Below, in pieces: positions 36,938 through 49,900 of a stretch of DNA of 64,000 bases; position 1 is the first letter of the stretch, and each line of letters starts with the position of its first letter. Under the pieces are notes generated by a model that searched no databases, was not told the DNA's origin, and saw nothing but the letters and a program-made list of their open reading frames with translations. Source of the stretch: Hyaloperonospora brassicae. Its lineage: Eukaryota > Oomycota > Peronosporomycetes > Peronosporales > Peronosporaceae. Where the stretch lies: contig CANTFL010001296.1 in NCBI GenBank assembly GCA_947650285.1, positions 372,001 to 436,000 on the forward strand. Reading direction: 5' to 3'. The position numbers and the translations under genes are program-made.

Positions 36938-36963
36938 GACGGACGGACGGACGGACGGATGGA
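36938..36963 (+). repeat. GGAC microsatellite
   Basis: Repeated CGGA/GGAC units just after the p24 stop codon, in the presumed 3' UTR. Confidence 0.8.
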
Positions 36964-37315
36964 CGAGCGGGACGTGCGAGGCGGTGGCTGAGTTGCTTGT
37001 TGGCTGACGGATGCATGGATGTCGGATGGATGGAGACGAGTGTGGTGTGGCTGGACAGTGACCGTACAACGAGGCGTGAGGATCGATGCGCGTCATTTGT
37101 CCGGGCGGAATGTAGTTATCTGTATGTGGACGGTGAAGGTCACACGCGTGTGTGAGCGTTCGTTGGCCGTTCTTGTCATGGAGTAAGTGAGCAGATACGA
37201 TACGGGCATGTGGACGTCGGACGCCTTATCGTCGACTCATTGGTTGCTATCGCTTTTTCCTTGCTGCACATGAGGGCGGGCGGGAGCAGTCACGCCTCGC
37301 TGTTCTTACTCTTTG

Positions 37316-38395
37316 TCATTCTGTCGGCACTTCTTCCTTTCCAGTGCGAACAAGCTGCACTACCATTACACGATGGTTGGTCTGAATAGGTGCACTGACA
37401 TTCGCAGGGTCGGGCTGGTGCTTCAAGCTGCGGAACGGGTTCTGCTTCGCTCGGCATCGAAACTGCACTTCATGCTGCTTTAGTGCCTGGCTAGTTGCTA
37501 CCAAGTCGTGCAACGCAGCAATGTCACATTGTTGGTCTTCGAGACTGAACGACGTGATCAACACTGGCTTGCACGAAATGAGCACAGTCTCCAGAGTAGG
37601 CGCCCACTTGTCACGCAACTGAGGGTGCCCGATTCCTGGATTATACAACACGAATGCATCGGGCGTACCCCGCGATCTTGGCTCGAGCTCATGATAGAGT
37701 CCACTGACCATCTCCAATCGAACACGCTCAGATTCCTTCTCCATCACCGTCTTTCTCCGTGCCGACATCACTGGCACATGGTCTCCCACTAGCTTGATAT
37801 CAAGCACTCGGTCAGGAGCAAAGAAGGCCAGTTCGTCCCACAAATACCGAGGCATCATAGCTTCCGCCCGTGCTCCAATCACATGGAGCTCCACGCTTCT
37901 CTCTCGGCTCTCTACCGTTCTCTGGTCCATCAACTCGGGCAAAAACTTGCAGAGTGTCAAGACATAGGAATAAGCCGACGACAGCAGACGCAGAGCTCGT
38001 GGATCGTCCCGCCAAGGCGTCTCCGGGTCATACAGTGCGAAATAGTCGCTCCAGGACATCAGCTCTTGCTCGCGCTTCCACACACCCGCACGTCGACTTG
38101 GCTGTATAACTATCAAAGAGAATACACAATCAACACAATCGCAAAAAAGCGATTTTTACATCATGCTTGGAAAATACGCTATCACTCGACCCCAAAACAC
38201 TTGCCAAGAGCTCCTCACTCAACCTTCCGAAAAGAGTCGGGCCGCATCGGCTGTTGCAGCGTACTCTGCATCCTCTTTCATGGATCCGGCGAGCGCTGAA
38301 TGAGCATGCGGTGCGCGCTGCTGGCGGCCAGAGAAGGAGCGCACGGTGCTAAGCACCAGCGGCCGATGGCGCGTCAAGAAGAGCTGCTGGCGCAT
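37316..38395 (-). CDS. MSS51 C-terminal domain-like protein, probably mitochondrial
   Basis: Two exons (38395-38224 and 38109-37316) give 321 residues. The start, MRQQLFLTRHRPLVLSTVRS followed by FSGRQQR, is basic, hydroxylated and free of acidic residues, as in mitochondrial presequences. The main part resembles the C-terminal domain of mitochondrial splicing suppressor 51 and ZMYND17: VELHVIGARAE, a helix with WDELAFF, LDIKLVGDHVPV, DAFVLYNPGIGHPQL, KWAPTLETVL and KPVLITSFSLED. In yeast Mss51 controls Cox1 translation. There is no MYND zinc finger here, so the function may differ. The second exon alone also starts with a usable frame, but the first exon extends it in phase across a 114-bp intron with GT-AG ends. 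The family is fairly sure; the targeting is inferred. Confidence 0.72.
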
Positions 38396-38717
38396 TGCAA
38401 TAAAGCAAACTGAGGCAGAAGGAGGTACAGTGTACCACCAGACTGCGGAGGCGGGAGTTCGCATGTATTATGTTTGACAGGGAGGAACCACTCGCACGCC
38501 GAGTTGTATCATACACGTTCGTGTCATTTAATGTGCTTACGCTTAACATGCAAATTTCCTTTCTTGCTTCTTGCCGACGCGAGTACTTGACGCATCGGAC
38601 CACTTCCTATTGTACTTGTTCACTAACTTGACTTGAAATGAAAACATACCTCGCTTGCTCGCTCGCGCAACATTGGTCGAGGAGTCGCTGCCGTCGGGTG
38701 GGTGGATGGGTCTTGAT

Positions 38718-40800
38718 TTACATATCGGCAATGTACTTGAGCGCGACCTCAAACATTGTGAGGAAGTAGCCCACCTCGCCCAGCATCAAAGACGGGTGGA
38801 TCATAGAGCCCAGCAGCTCCTTCGTTGCCAGCGGTCGCTTCAACCCGCTCTTCACCACGACGTAAATGTGGATAGGGAGGTACTCGTCTGCCGTCAGCGC
38901 CGAATTGTCATGCCACTCCAGATTCTTCTCTCCACAACTCTTGAAAATCTCGAGGGCAGAACGAAGCAGCTCCTGGATCTTGTCCGTAGGCAACGTCCGT
39001 TCATCAATCATGCTCAAGTGGTGGCATGACAGTCCCCAGTCTTCGTCGGACTGCAAGTGCTCCGGGATACCACTATCAATTTGTGATCTACACCTCAAGC
39101 GCTCAATGTTAAACGCCAAACGCTGTTCGACGTCTTTATCGACGGTCTTGCCCACGAGAAAATTCACCTGGTTCTCAAGCGGTACCAAAACAGTGTCTTC
39201 GACAGCGTGATACACACAGTCGTCCAAAACGGACGACACGTCGGTGCTGTGGCCCAGCAGCGACAGCGTCTCCGCGTACTGGGGGTCCAGATTCTCTGCA
39301 ATGTACTTCTCAATGCTAGTGACCGTGTTGCGCAAGTCTTTGACTGCTGACGCTGCAAGCATCGTCCCCTCCGCTTCGTTACATTCCGAGTCTACCGCCG
39401 TTTCAATCGTTGCTACGCGGTTCCGGAATACGTGCAGAAATCGATAGCACGTACTGCCCTCGATCGCACCGTCACAATTGAGACGCCGAAACAGATCGTA
39501 CGCCAGCCACTTGGGCTCCACTGGCTCGCCCGTCGTGTCAATCTTTTCCAAAGACGATACAAACTCCGCCGAGCACATCTCGAGCTGCAACTCCATCAAA
39601 ATGCTGCGCTGTAGACAAGAATGCGGCTCCAGAGCTGCCAAGTTTCTCAAAAACACCTCAATCTCGCCGATACCACGAGTGACGGCTGCAGCGCTCGCTG
39701 GTCGAAATCGTCGTCGAGGGAACGGCAAGTCCAGCAAAAAACGCAAGTAATCTTTCTCCTCATCGTCAGCTTCCGGGGCCCGTCGAATCATTGCTCGGAT
39801 CTTACGCCGGAGAAAGTAAAAGTCACTAAACCGTTTCTTTGTGATCCAGAACACACGCGTGTGCAGGTCCACGACATGCAGCACGTATTCCGTGACAGGC
39901 GGCATCGAGCCCGCCGCCTCGGAGCGCACCACGCGCACAGAAAAGCCCGGACGCAGTCCCGTGTATGTCCACTTAGTATACTGCTCCAACGTCATGCTGC
40001 GTGCCCGTTTGTGCACTCTTCCCTTTGACGGCGAAAACACCAGCGGCGGCATCGGCGGCAGAATGCCAGCACCAGAGGCCGAAGAAGCAGAAGCGGCACC
40101 GGCCATCGCTGCAGCTGTTGCTCCCGACGAAGACGGTGGCCTTGTGTCCTGACACGCGACAGCGTCTGAATCGATCACTTGTCCACGTCTCACGTGACTC
40201 ACTTTGTCCTCACTCTCCCTGGGTCCTGCCGCCACACTCTTCCCCGACTTCCTCGACCTGGACTGAGTACTTGAAGTACTGTCTCCTCGCTCGCAGTCCA
40301 GCTGGAACCGATCGTCCTGCTACCAGCATCACACCATCTTCCAGTAAGTCTTCCATCACAACATCACCAGCACCAATACAACACGAACAACAACAATAAC
40401 AATAACAACAACCGAAAGCACGCTTTCGCACCTTGTTCGTGCCATGGCTGAAAATCGAGCGAGAAATGTGCTGCAACAAGCGGCTCTCGTTGCGCGACGA
40501 CATGCGCGCAGCCAGTTTCCACATGACGTGACCCGCGAGCGTCGACGGCGCGCCCGCGGCAGCGGCTGCGGCGCGCTCGTCCACTCCCGACGGCTCTTTT
40601 GTCTGTGCCAAGTCGTGCAGCGAAAACGTCGGGGCCACTGGCGCCAGCATCGGCTGCGCGGGGAACGTCTTGAGCAGCCGCCGCCAACCGGCGCGGCCGC
40701 TCTCCTCCTCTTCTTCCGTCAAGAACTGCAGCTCGTCGCACTCGATCTCCGTCTCACTGCCCGTGCGCTGGTCGCACTGCCGTCGGGCGACATTACTCAT
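38718..40800 (-). CDS. PX and VPS9 domain protein (Rab5-type exchange factor)
   Basis: Two exons (40800-40432 and 40316-38718) give 655 residues. After an acidic and alanine-rich N-terminus comes a PX domain at about residues 235-365, with the phosphoinositide-binding region TRVFWITKKRFSDFYFLRRK and a basic FPRRRFRP loop. A helical linker leads to a C-terminal VPS9 domain at about 550-650 (TADEYLPIHIYVVVKSGL and the GEVGYFLTMFEVALKYI signature). VPS9 domains exchange nucleotide on Rab5-like GTPases. PX domains bind PI3P on endosomes, so the protein should act on early endosomes. The 115-bp intron (40317-40431) is rich in GTT repeats. Joining the exons keeps a single frame. A frame starting at a GTG near 40235 is only part of the protein. 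Upstream lies a GA-rich tract that probably belongs to the promoter. Confidence 0.85.
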
Positions 40801-40856
40801 GTCGACACTGGACGTCTGTCTGCTGTGCGAGAAGGTCGGGCGGGGGCAACACGCGC

Positions 40857-40945
40857 GAGAGAGAGAGAGAGACGGGAGACGAGAGAGATGAGAGAGAGGT
40901 GAGAGAGAGAGAGAGAGAGAGAGAGGTGAGAGAGAGGTGAGAGGA
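40857..40945 (+). repeat. GA-rich microsatellite
   Basis: Long runs of GAGAGA broken by GGT and GGA, just upstream of the PX-VPS9 start codon. It may act as a promoter element, since polypurine tracts can expose DNA. Confidence 0.85.
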
Positions 40946-43900
40946 CGCAGTACTGCGCGACGACGTTCAGTCGGCACACTGCAGTGGTGCGATTGTCGCT
41001 CGAGCGGCTGCTGCTGCGACTGCTGCTGCTGCTGTCTGTAGCGGACAACGGCCGATGCTTTGTGCTGCTGACCTCCTGCGGGGGCGCGAGCGAGCGAGCC
41101 AGAGGCGCGGCAGGAGGAGAGGCGGGCGAGACTGGACTCACGTCGCAGAGACGAGCGAACGACGATGGCTTGGGGCGACATTCGGCGGCTGGTCGACCTT
41201 CGTGTCACCTTTGCCCCGGCTCTGAACGCGTGGCGCACAGACTCAGATTTGCGCCAACGAAAAGGGCGGACCACAATAATCACGCCACAAGGTGTCCCAG
41301 AGCCCGACGACCACGTGGCGCATGGAGCAACTGAGCAACTGAGCGAGAGAGAGGGAGAGAGGGCGACCAGAGAGTGAGTGAGTGCCTTGACAACTGCGCA
41401 AAAATCGAAACATAGAAACGAGTCAAGACGCAGACTGCTATGCGGCTGCGCTACTCATTTGAGTAGCGGTTTCGTACCCCGTTGAGGGCTCGTACAGTAG
41501 CGGACTTTGCTGGACGAAAGGGCGGAAGATAGCGGCCGTTTCCCTCTTTGTTCTTATCGACACTCGAGCGGCAGTCAAGTGACTGACGCGCTCTGATTTG
41601 TCATCTAAGCGATTCCCATTGTGTAACCGATCGTGCGATCTGTATCCACACGCCGTCGTGTCTCTATCCTGTTCGATCTGCCCGCTGCACTTGAAGCAGA
41701 AGCGCAGTTGACTGAGGCCCCGCGACAGCGTTTCCTCCCTCCGTGGCTCCGTTTGTTCCGCGCACGAGAACACTGCGGTGAAAATTTTGATCGGCGACCG
41801 GAACGTGCTACTGCGGTTCTTTGCTCTCTTCAGGATGCAAAACGAGCTCCTCCTGTTCCGTGTGACCTCGAGACATGTCTGCGGGCAGGCGACAGAACCT
41901 GGTCAAAGTCGGGACGAACGGGCTCGTCTTCGACTCGTTCGATGGCGTGGGGCACATTGGAAGACACTTCCGCAACATGGTCGTGGTCGCATTGTGCGAC
42001 AGACGACTTCATGTTGAGTTGAATATGCAGTGTGTACAACTCAGGATCGAGGCGCATAAACAGGAGAGAGGGACCAGTTGGAGGCTCCTCGATCTGTCTA
42101 TACCAGCACGACTTCCTGGCCTTTCCCTCTCGGCCTTGTCGGGAGGTGCGACAGCCACGTAACGCAGCCGAAAGCACAGCGTTTGAACAAGCGCTCGCGG
42201 AAATGCTCGACACGAGTGAGACTTTACGGCAGACGCAACCAGCGGACACGACAAAGTAGGGCTCGTGCGAGAATGACGTGCTGCAACAAGTAAGCGCTTG
42301 TCTTTGGGTCGCGTCTCGGTACTCACTGAGGTTGTGAAGACACGCTAGAATGTGTACGACATCCGACGACACGTGTGACACCTGCTCGCTGAATCATCTC
42401 TACCCCAATGACGACGGGACAGTAATCTGCGTGTGGACAACAGCCCGTCAGGCAAAGGGCGTGCGTGAGCTTGCAATTGCTTTTCGACAATACAGTCGTG
42501 TGTAACAACAGTGAGAGACTTTATCCCCGGCGGGGACAGCGTCTTCTGGGTCTCTTCGGTCAATCGGTTGGCCAAACGCCCGACGTACTACTGAAAGTGG
42601 CTACGCTGTAACGCGTAAGTAACCACGAGAGAGATGCCCACGTTGTATAATCTGCCGAATGCGTTAGGGCCTAACGTAGCATCGTGCCCACGCTTGAGCG
42701 GATGTATGCCAAGCACTTGTGGCGACTTACAGGCGCTCTTGCTCGACAACGGTATCAGAACTACCTCCAAAGGCATCTGAGGTGCGATATGCGCAGGATC
42801 GACGCTCGCAAAAGTATGGCGTAGATAGAGGTTGGCATTCTTGCAGTGTCGGCTTCCTTTTGTTACCTGAGCATGAAGCCACGTGGTAGAGCTCGGAGCT
42901 GCACGACTGCAGGCAGATTGACGTCCAGTTCGACGAGACGTAGGCAGTAGAAGCTGAGCGCGTGAGAGGCTGTCTGCAGGTCGATCCGAGACTAGTAAGC
43001 AATGCATCGACGCTGTGCTTGCGCCAGCGCTCACCTCGTCAGTCTCGTGTGAGATGGAAAGAGTTGCTGGCTGCTGCTTTGCTTTACCTACATGTAACCC
43101 AGTCACTTGCGTCAGCCTCATGCGGCCGTAGGAATGACGAATGTCAGCAGATTCTGCAAGTGTGCGCAACTCTCTGGCTTCTGAGGTAGGGCGACGGATC
43201 AGTGGGGTCTAGTCGATGCTTCCATCACGAGAGCTGAGCTCCAACGATGCGGAGACTCAGCTCGTATCATTGTCCGCTTAAAGAGCTATCATAAGCATCA
43301 GATACGCGTTGAGCAGGACCTCGATCAATCGGGAGTTCTTGATGGGGTTGCTTCGTCGTAAAAAAAGCCGCCTTGTTGCCCCGTACCTCGTGATCGATGT
43401 CGCGGAGATACACTCCGCCACACCTGTTCGTACAAGAACTTTGTGTGACCTGTTTGTCCGACCGAAACCGCGTTGATCAACAACTTGGACGCACAAGCTA
43501 TCCGCTTTGTGCTTCGTATCTGGTAAAAGCGGCTACAGACGAAAGCCAAGTCGACACGGGTCTGTAAGCTTTTAGAGCATTCAGGCTAGCAACAAGGTAG
43601 TTGACGTACTATTCAACTACTCTGTGAATGTTGGGTAGCGATTCACTGTGTGGTCAAAGTGTACTCGTCGCGCGGGTTTTGTTTTGTCTCTCAAGCAGAA
43701 AGTAGCTTCACTGTTTCCCAGAGTCGTAGACGTCGTCCTCGCGGCTTCACTTGCTTGCTACCAGCTAAGTGTGCAGTGTGTGTTCTGGACCGAATACGAT
43801 CATACCCTCGCCCGTCGTGTCGATTTAGCAAGTCCGAGTAGGTGTACATCGTCTGCAGCTGTCCGTGCGCAACTCTCACCAACTCACTTGGAGACGCGTT

Positions 43901-45516
43901 GCCATAAAGTCAAGCCGCGTGGGTGTTAATGCGTGCGATGCAAGTGCGATAGCTAAAGGCAACTGGATGTACACGTACGCGAACCCACTCGTAAGTCAAG
44001 CAAGTCCCACCCACCGCATATAGTCGAGATTTCTCTGGCACGTATAAAGCAGATGAGCTATCGCATCGTAAGACCAGGCAACACGTTCTTCTCGGGCGAC
44101 CAATGATCAAGATCGGACTGCGGGCAGTTGGTCTGTTGACAAATCTTTCGGACATCACCCCAAGTGGCTTCGCAGTAGGTAGCAGTCGTGGCACATCCAG
44201 ACGCGCTTCTTCCGTTTTGTTGACGGTCTGCGTGGGTAGAAACAGTCGAGTGTCTGAGACGTTGACGCACGCCATCGTGGTGCGTGATGGCCAAGACTGT
44301 GACAGTGCGTCTCTTTTCCCGCGCCGCGGATTCATCTCAGCACCAGCTCTCGAAGATGAGGAACGAGCGTTGACTCCCGCCAGCGTTGTGGCAGCGGCAG
44401 TGCATCAGGACCGTAATAGTTGATGGCAGTTGAGACACGCTGGCCCTTGTTATGTTTGCATGCGTGCGTAAGGTCCAGCGGCAGGACCTGCGTAAAGCCC
44501 GTGCGGGCTGCATTGACGCGACCCCTTTGCATGTTGGCTATCAGTTGACCCTCTCTGAGCCCGAGTCGTTAAATAATTCCACAGGTCAACGGCGCGACGG
44601 GGTCGTAGTGCCGGTACCAGACGCAGCCTCACTGCCCCGGCACTCGAGACGGTCCGATTGCAGCAGGCAAGCCGCCCGGGGTGCGTTTCAGCTACTGTAC
44701 TTTGTTTAGTCGCCAGCTCACTTTGCCACTGCAGTCCCAATGGAGCGATTACTAGCACTGTGCATCTCGGATCAAACCAACTCATTTGTTCCCAGCCGTC
44801 CAAAAAGCTCCACAGCATTCGATCACTTCCATCAGTTCTCGCTTGATGTAGACATTCTGCATCAAGATCGGCGTTGCTCATGTTTGACGTTCTTGCTGCA
44901 ACAGTCAACGGCTGCTACTGCATAGGACACCGCCGTTGCTGCGTGTAGACTGACAGCATCGACTATTTTGCAAGCTGAGAGCGACGACGTAGAAACAAAG
45001 TGACGCCAACATTCTTGATCAAGTGCAAACTTCACAAATGCTGACGCGTTTTGCATCGACCGAAAGTTCAGGCGTCTGCGTCGACGTCACCTTCGAACGG
45101 AGGTGTCGTGACCAGATCGAGTAGAAGCTACGTATCCATTGTCTGCAATGCAGCGCTGCATAGTTGTGTCCATGAACGAGCTTATGACGGCCACGCCCAC
45201 AACTTCCGCAATGGTGAGTCAGTCTACTACTGCTAAATGCTGCACCACGCTGGACGATATCACAAAGAACTAGTGACGGAAGCATCCAGCACTGTCCACG
45301 ATCGTCGTTCGCCAGCATTCCACAAGTAGGCTACAAGACCTTTTGCAGTTACTATCACTTGAGCATCAGTCTTCTGACGCGGCCACGAGACAGCAGTCGC
45401 GTACTTCCCGAACACTCCCAGCGGTATCACGAAAAAGACTCTATTCAAAGCTGGTTTGGGCAATAAGACGTCCAGCAGTGTAGGTGGCACAACGCACCCG
45501 TCAAAACCCACTCCGT
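40946..45516. other. Unresolved region of coding-like composition
   Basis: About 4.5 kb of near-50 percent GC sequence, unlike the AT-rich spacers, but without a frame above 193 codons. Minus-strand fragments look protein-like: 45260-45511 (VFFVIPLGVFGKYATAVSW and VIVTAKGLVAYLWNAGERRS, suggestive of a WD-like blade), 44862-45056, 42588-43169 and 41830-42381. They do not join in one frame with good splice sites. It may be a decaying gene, an intron-rich gene or several short genes. I cannot name it. Confidence 0.35.
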
Positions 45517-46650
45517 CTACTCAGCAGCTCCGTTATGTGTGTTGTGCGCATAAAAGTCTTTTGCAAACGTCTCGGCGACAATGAGTGGAAACACCAACGT
45601 CGCGTCAGCATAGAGCTTCACGGGCGTTGCATCTACACGCAGCTTTCCCCACGAAATGGCTTCATCCGGACGTGCCCCTGCATCGCTGCCATCAAATTCC
45701 TGGCCCGTGTTGACAAACACGCCAAAGTCCGCGCCATTGCGCATGAGGTTTGCGTTCAAGATATGGTGCTTGACCATCCCTCCACCCAGAATGATCACGC
45801 CCGTCTTGCCTGGTGCACGCATCGCGCGGTCATTCATGCGACGAATGTCGCTCACGATGTCAACCACAAGCCCTTCGTTACGGTACGAGTGAAAGTACAT
45901 CATGTCGCCGATTGATCCATCCGTGAGGGACGGGCAAAAGACGGGAATGTCGTTCTTGTACGCCCAGTAGTAGATCGAGTCTTCATTGTCAATCTCTTTG
46001 CCCAGGCGGCGGATCACTGTGGATGGAGACCACACGGTGCCCCATGTCATTTGTTCCTCCAGCATAGCGTCCAGAATCGGCGTCAGCCAGTCTTCAAACT
46101 TGCAGTAATTGTCATTCGGGACTAGCAAATTCCCAATGCGATTGAGCCCTCGAGAGCGCAAATTCGTGCCCGACAAGGCAAAGTCCCCAATGTACGTGGG
46201 CGCGAGGCACTTGATCAGGTCTTCTTCAATGCCTCCAGCAGACGAGACCAGGACGTCGACCATCTTGTGTTGCACCAAGAACCGCAGGGTCTCACGCAAG
46301 CCACTCGACACGAGATTCGACGTGTAGCCCAGAAAAATGGTCGTTTTCACCGCGGCGCGAGGGACCGAAGCGTCGTCTGGTTCCGTCTCAGCAGGTGCAC
46401 GGTCGTCCGCCTTGTCGTTGTCGTTGCGGTCGTCACTTAAGCGCCACTTCCGCATGCGCTGCACCTCCTCGATCGCTTTGCCCAAGTTCGTGCCTTGGTA
46501 CCCCATGGTCTTGTACGCCTGCAGGAGCTTTGCATAGTCGACGCCCTCGTTGAAGTCGTACCCGCGCACGTGTGCGCGCTTGCCCTCGAGATCTTCGGAC
46601 CGCACGAGCACTGCGTCTTGCGCCATCTGCGGGACGTTCACGTCGCTCAT
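45517..46650 (-). CDS. DHPS: Deoxyhypusine synthase
   Basis: A single exon of 377 residues, the usual length. The enzyme moves an aminobutyl group from spermidine to one lysine of eIF5A using NAD, the first step of hypusine formation. Visible signatures are [11 protein letters not shown] and [16 protein letters not shown] (NAD pocket), [16 protein letters not shown] and [64 protein letters not shown], and the active-site lysine (Lys336) in [13 protein letters not shown] hydrophilic insert of about 25 residues ([20 protein letters not shown]) sits between the N-terminal helices and the Rossmann core. It is divergently arranged with the large gene at 46905, 254 bp between start codons, so a shared promoter is likely. 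Confidence 0.97.
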   Translation of the reverse strand: MSDVNVPQMAQDAVLVRSEDLEGKRAHVRGYDFNEGVDYAKLLQAYKTMGYQGTNLGKAIEEVQRMRKWRLSDDRNDNDKADDRAPAETEPDDASVPRAAVKTTIFLGYTSNLVSSGLRETLRFLVQHKMVDVLVSSAGGIEEDLIKCLAPTYIGDFALSGTNLRSRGLNRIGNLLVPNDNYCKFEDWLTPILDAMLEEQMTWGTVWSPSTVIRRLGKEIDNEDSIYYWAYKNDIPVFCPSLTDGSIGDMMYFHSYRNEGLVVDIVSDIRRMNDRAMRAPGKTGVIILGGGMVKHHILNANLMRNGADFGVFVNTGQEFDGSDAGARPDEAISWGKLRVDATPVKLYADATLVFPLIVAETFAKDFYAHNTHNGAAE

Positions 46651-46904
46651 CGCGACAAACTGAGTGGCTGGCAGCGGTCGTGGACCGACTCGCTCGAACC
46701 GCGAAAGCCCGTGCTGGATGCGTTACTTCACGATGAACACCCCGCGCTGGGGACTGTCCAACTTGATCATCCAGTTGCTCGTAAAAGGTTGGACCCACCA
46801 CAGCTTGAACCCCAACGCCATCCATTTAGCGTGCTCTATTTTCTATTTCTAAGTGTCGAGTCTCGAGCGCGCGCTATCAACGATCAATCCATCCCCCGGA
46901 CGTC
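46651..46904. promoter_or_regulatory. Likely bidirectional promoter, DHPS and propeller/solenoid gene
   Basis: 254 bp between two divergent start codons. A pyrimidine-rich CTCTATTTTCTATTTC block lies at about 46833-46850, in a suitable place for the plus-strand gene start. Inferred from position only. Confidence 0.4.
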
Positions 46905-49900
46905 ATGGCGTCGGCCACGAGCGCCACGCGGTTGTTCGACATCCAGCGCATCGTGGGCGTCCCCGCTACCTCTTCGTCACTGCCAGCGCTCGAGGTCTCG
47001 TCCATGGCCGTGTACACAACGGACAAGAAGCAGCTGCTCGCGCTGGCCGTGAGCGAAGAGGTCCCTCAGCCGTCTACGTCTCGAGTCAAGAGCGACGCCG
47101 CGTCTGCTGCTGCGGGCGGAGCTGCTGATGCCACGAGGAATTTCCTGTTGCTCCGGACAATTGAAGAAGACGAACGCATTCGCTTCTGGCGCTTTCCCGT
47201 GTGCTCGACCGCCAAGCAGCTGCGAGCAGGCAAAGCCGAGCGGCTCGCGGCGCTCGAGTTCAGTCCCGAAGGCGATTGGCTCGCCGCGCTCTCGCCACGG
47301 AAGAACCGCCTGCACGTGATCCCTGTGCTGAAGCTGGTTGCGAACCAGCGCCGGGCAATGCTGGCCGCGTCGTGTCCTGATCGCCATCGTCGTCGTGTCA
47401 ACTCGCATTCGCACCATCCGGAGCTATTGAGTGTCTGCCAAGCAGCCATGACGACGCAAATGGCGTCGTATCTTCGAGCGACAAACGAGTTTGGAGGGCT
47501 AAACGGCGCGCGGTACCACTCTCAAGTTGCTGGCGACGACGAGCAGATGAGCACATTGGAATTTGCGCCTGGCATTGGCACCATCACGTGCGTGCGATGG
47601 TGGCGAGCTCTGAACGGCAAGAACTATTGCCTTGTGGGCGGCTCAGAGAGCTTGATCTCGATTGTCAATGTGGAAGAGAACGCCGAAGAGTGTCGGTGTG
47701 AGCTCGTGCAGGCAGGGACGATCGTGAGCATCGACTTGCTGTATGAGAAATTTCGCAAAGAATGCCGAACATCAATGCTCGTCAAGACGAAAACGGACGA
47801 TGAGGTGAACGACGAAGAGAGAGATGCGGGAGGAAGCGGTGTACGCTACTATCGCGTCGTACTGGAGAAAAAGTGCCAAGTGAGAGCAAACGTGGCATCG
47901 ACCAAAGAAAAATACACGAGGCAAGACGAGGGATTGACACAAGCAACGTCAACGCTCAAGATAGTGACGACGAGTGGCGGATCGTCATCTTCCAGTGAGT
48001 CAACGTTTACCACGACGAATGATGTTGGATTGTCAAGCCCGTTCGGTTCTGCCAAAACGCCAAAGTATGTTGTCAAGACATTCCCACAACACTTTCTTGA
48101 AGACCTCGATTTTCGACCGCAGCGCATCAAAAAGAACTCACCGCAGGTCTGTTTGTATCCTATCAACGACACACTGAGCTCAGAATCGTCACTGGCGATG
48201 TATGATTGCAAGAAGGGAAGAGCCAATGTGTACTCCAATTTTCATTGGAGACCAAAGGGTGAGTATGAGATGCCAAGCCTTCTGCCTTCATCTTGCGATG
48301 GCACTGACAAGCGCGGTGAGGCTAAAAGCAGCAACAGCAATGGTGTACAGGAAGAAGAGGCACAAGACCTGGAGAGTAGCAGCGAGAACGATGAAGTCGT
48401 GGACGTGGACTTGACTTACTGCTCAACGGATATAATGCTACTCCAAGGTCGCACGTCCAAGTCTAACAAGACAGTTGCAACGTGGGTTTCCCTCCCGTCT
48501 CATCAGGCAGCTGACGAAGGTATCGTCAAAGCACACATCGTACATTATCTCTCGCTGCATGGAAACGAAAAGATTGAGCGTGTAGTGCAGAGCACTGTTC
48601 GGAGTCGTGGACGCTTGCAACGTGGTGGTGCTAGCGTCGGTGGTAGCCAACCAGGTGAGGCAGAGGTCATTTATGTGCTGCAGACGAAGCACCACGTGTA
48701 CGAGTGCAGACCACAATGGTCACGTTTAGCGCTCTTCAAGGCACTGTGTGCGCAATCCATTGCGCTCCGGGATGCCTTGTCGATCGGTTACGCGCTTGGT
48801 ATTGATATGGCGTCACTCTGCCAGGTTGTGGCAAACACCCTATACACCAGTGTCATTGACGGTAGTGTAAACGCGGACGCACAGCTTATACAATGGGTGC
48901 GCGACCTTTTCGAGGAATCACGGATCGTACCATCTGGTGCGATTGAACAGCTCACTGCAATGGGTGGTGTGCAGAGCGCCATTGACTACGCTCGGCATGT
49001 ACTTGCCAAACCTGTGCGCGAGTCATCATACGACGAATCGGAAAGGAGACGTATCGCTTACTTGTTGGTGGAGCTGGTGCTTCGGCAGCAACTTCAGAAA
49101 CATAAGTCGTTTGACACAGGAGCAGGGCACGTACTGTCAGGACAAGATAAGCAAGACGAGGCAAGAACGACGTGGCTCGTGGAGTTTCTCGAGACCAATC
49201 TCGATTACGTGACTTCCGATGTTGTGGACCTCTGCTTATCTCAGAGCGACGTGGAAAAGGCCATTCTCGTTGCGACTCGACGCAACGAAGTGCCACAAGC
49301 TCTTGAGAAGATCGTTCAGGAGGGATTGGCAGCTTGTGTATCCGAGCAAATGTTGCGCTATTTGCTCCGAACGGGCCACGCCGCTACGCTGACATGTCCA
49401 CAGAGTCGCTTGATTCTGCGGTCATTCCCGATTGAGATCCAGGCAGAGGTGTTGCTGGCGCACCCGCCATCTATTCTACAACACCGAGGCTGGCTTGAGC
49501 GGAACGCGCCATCGATTTCTCGAACGCTTTGCCGCGAACTCACTGCTAAGATTGACCCCACGCAACCGGAAAGCAGTGGGTATATTCCTTTCGCAACAAT
49601 GGAAAAACGTTCGTCGACTGGACCGTATTCTGATGTCTCCACGTCGGAGTACATTCGTACGTCTCCAGAAGAGCACGTGGAGCTGTATCTGACGTTGCTG
49701 CTTCGATTGAGTTGCAACAGTGATCGCTCAGGAGAGCAATCGATGGACGATGACACCGAAAATGATGGTGCATGTTCACAAGCCAAGCTCGAGATGCTCC
49801 TGAAGGATTTGGCCACGCAATATCGTCCGCCCATTATGGTGGCTCGATGTGTGGACTATGAGAATTGGACTGCCGCTGCCTGTATATATGAAGCACACGG

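Noticed and set aside
36197..37096. 299-codon minus-strand frame over the p24 gene
   Set aside because: It is the antisense shadow of a GC-rich coding exon; the plus strand encodes a full p24 protein with signal peptide, GOLD domain and KKxx tail.
40210..41283. 357-codon minus-strand frame upstream of the PX-VPS9 main frame as a separate gene
   Set aside because: Its middle part is exon 1 of the PX-VPS9 gene (start at 40800); the rest is read-through of the GA-rich promoter and of the intron.
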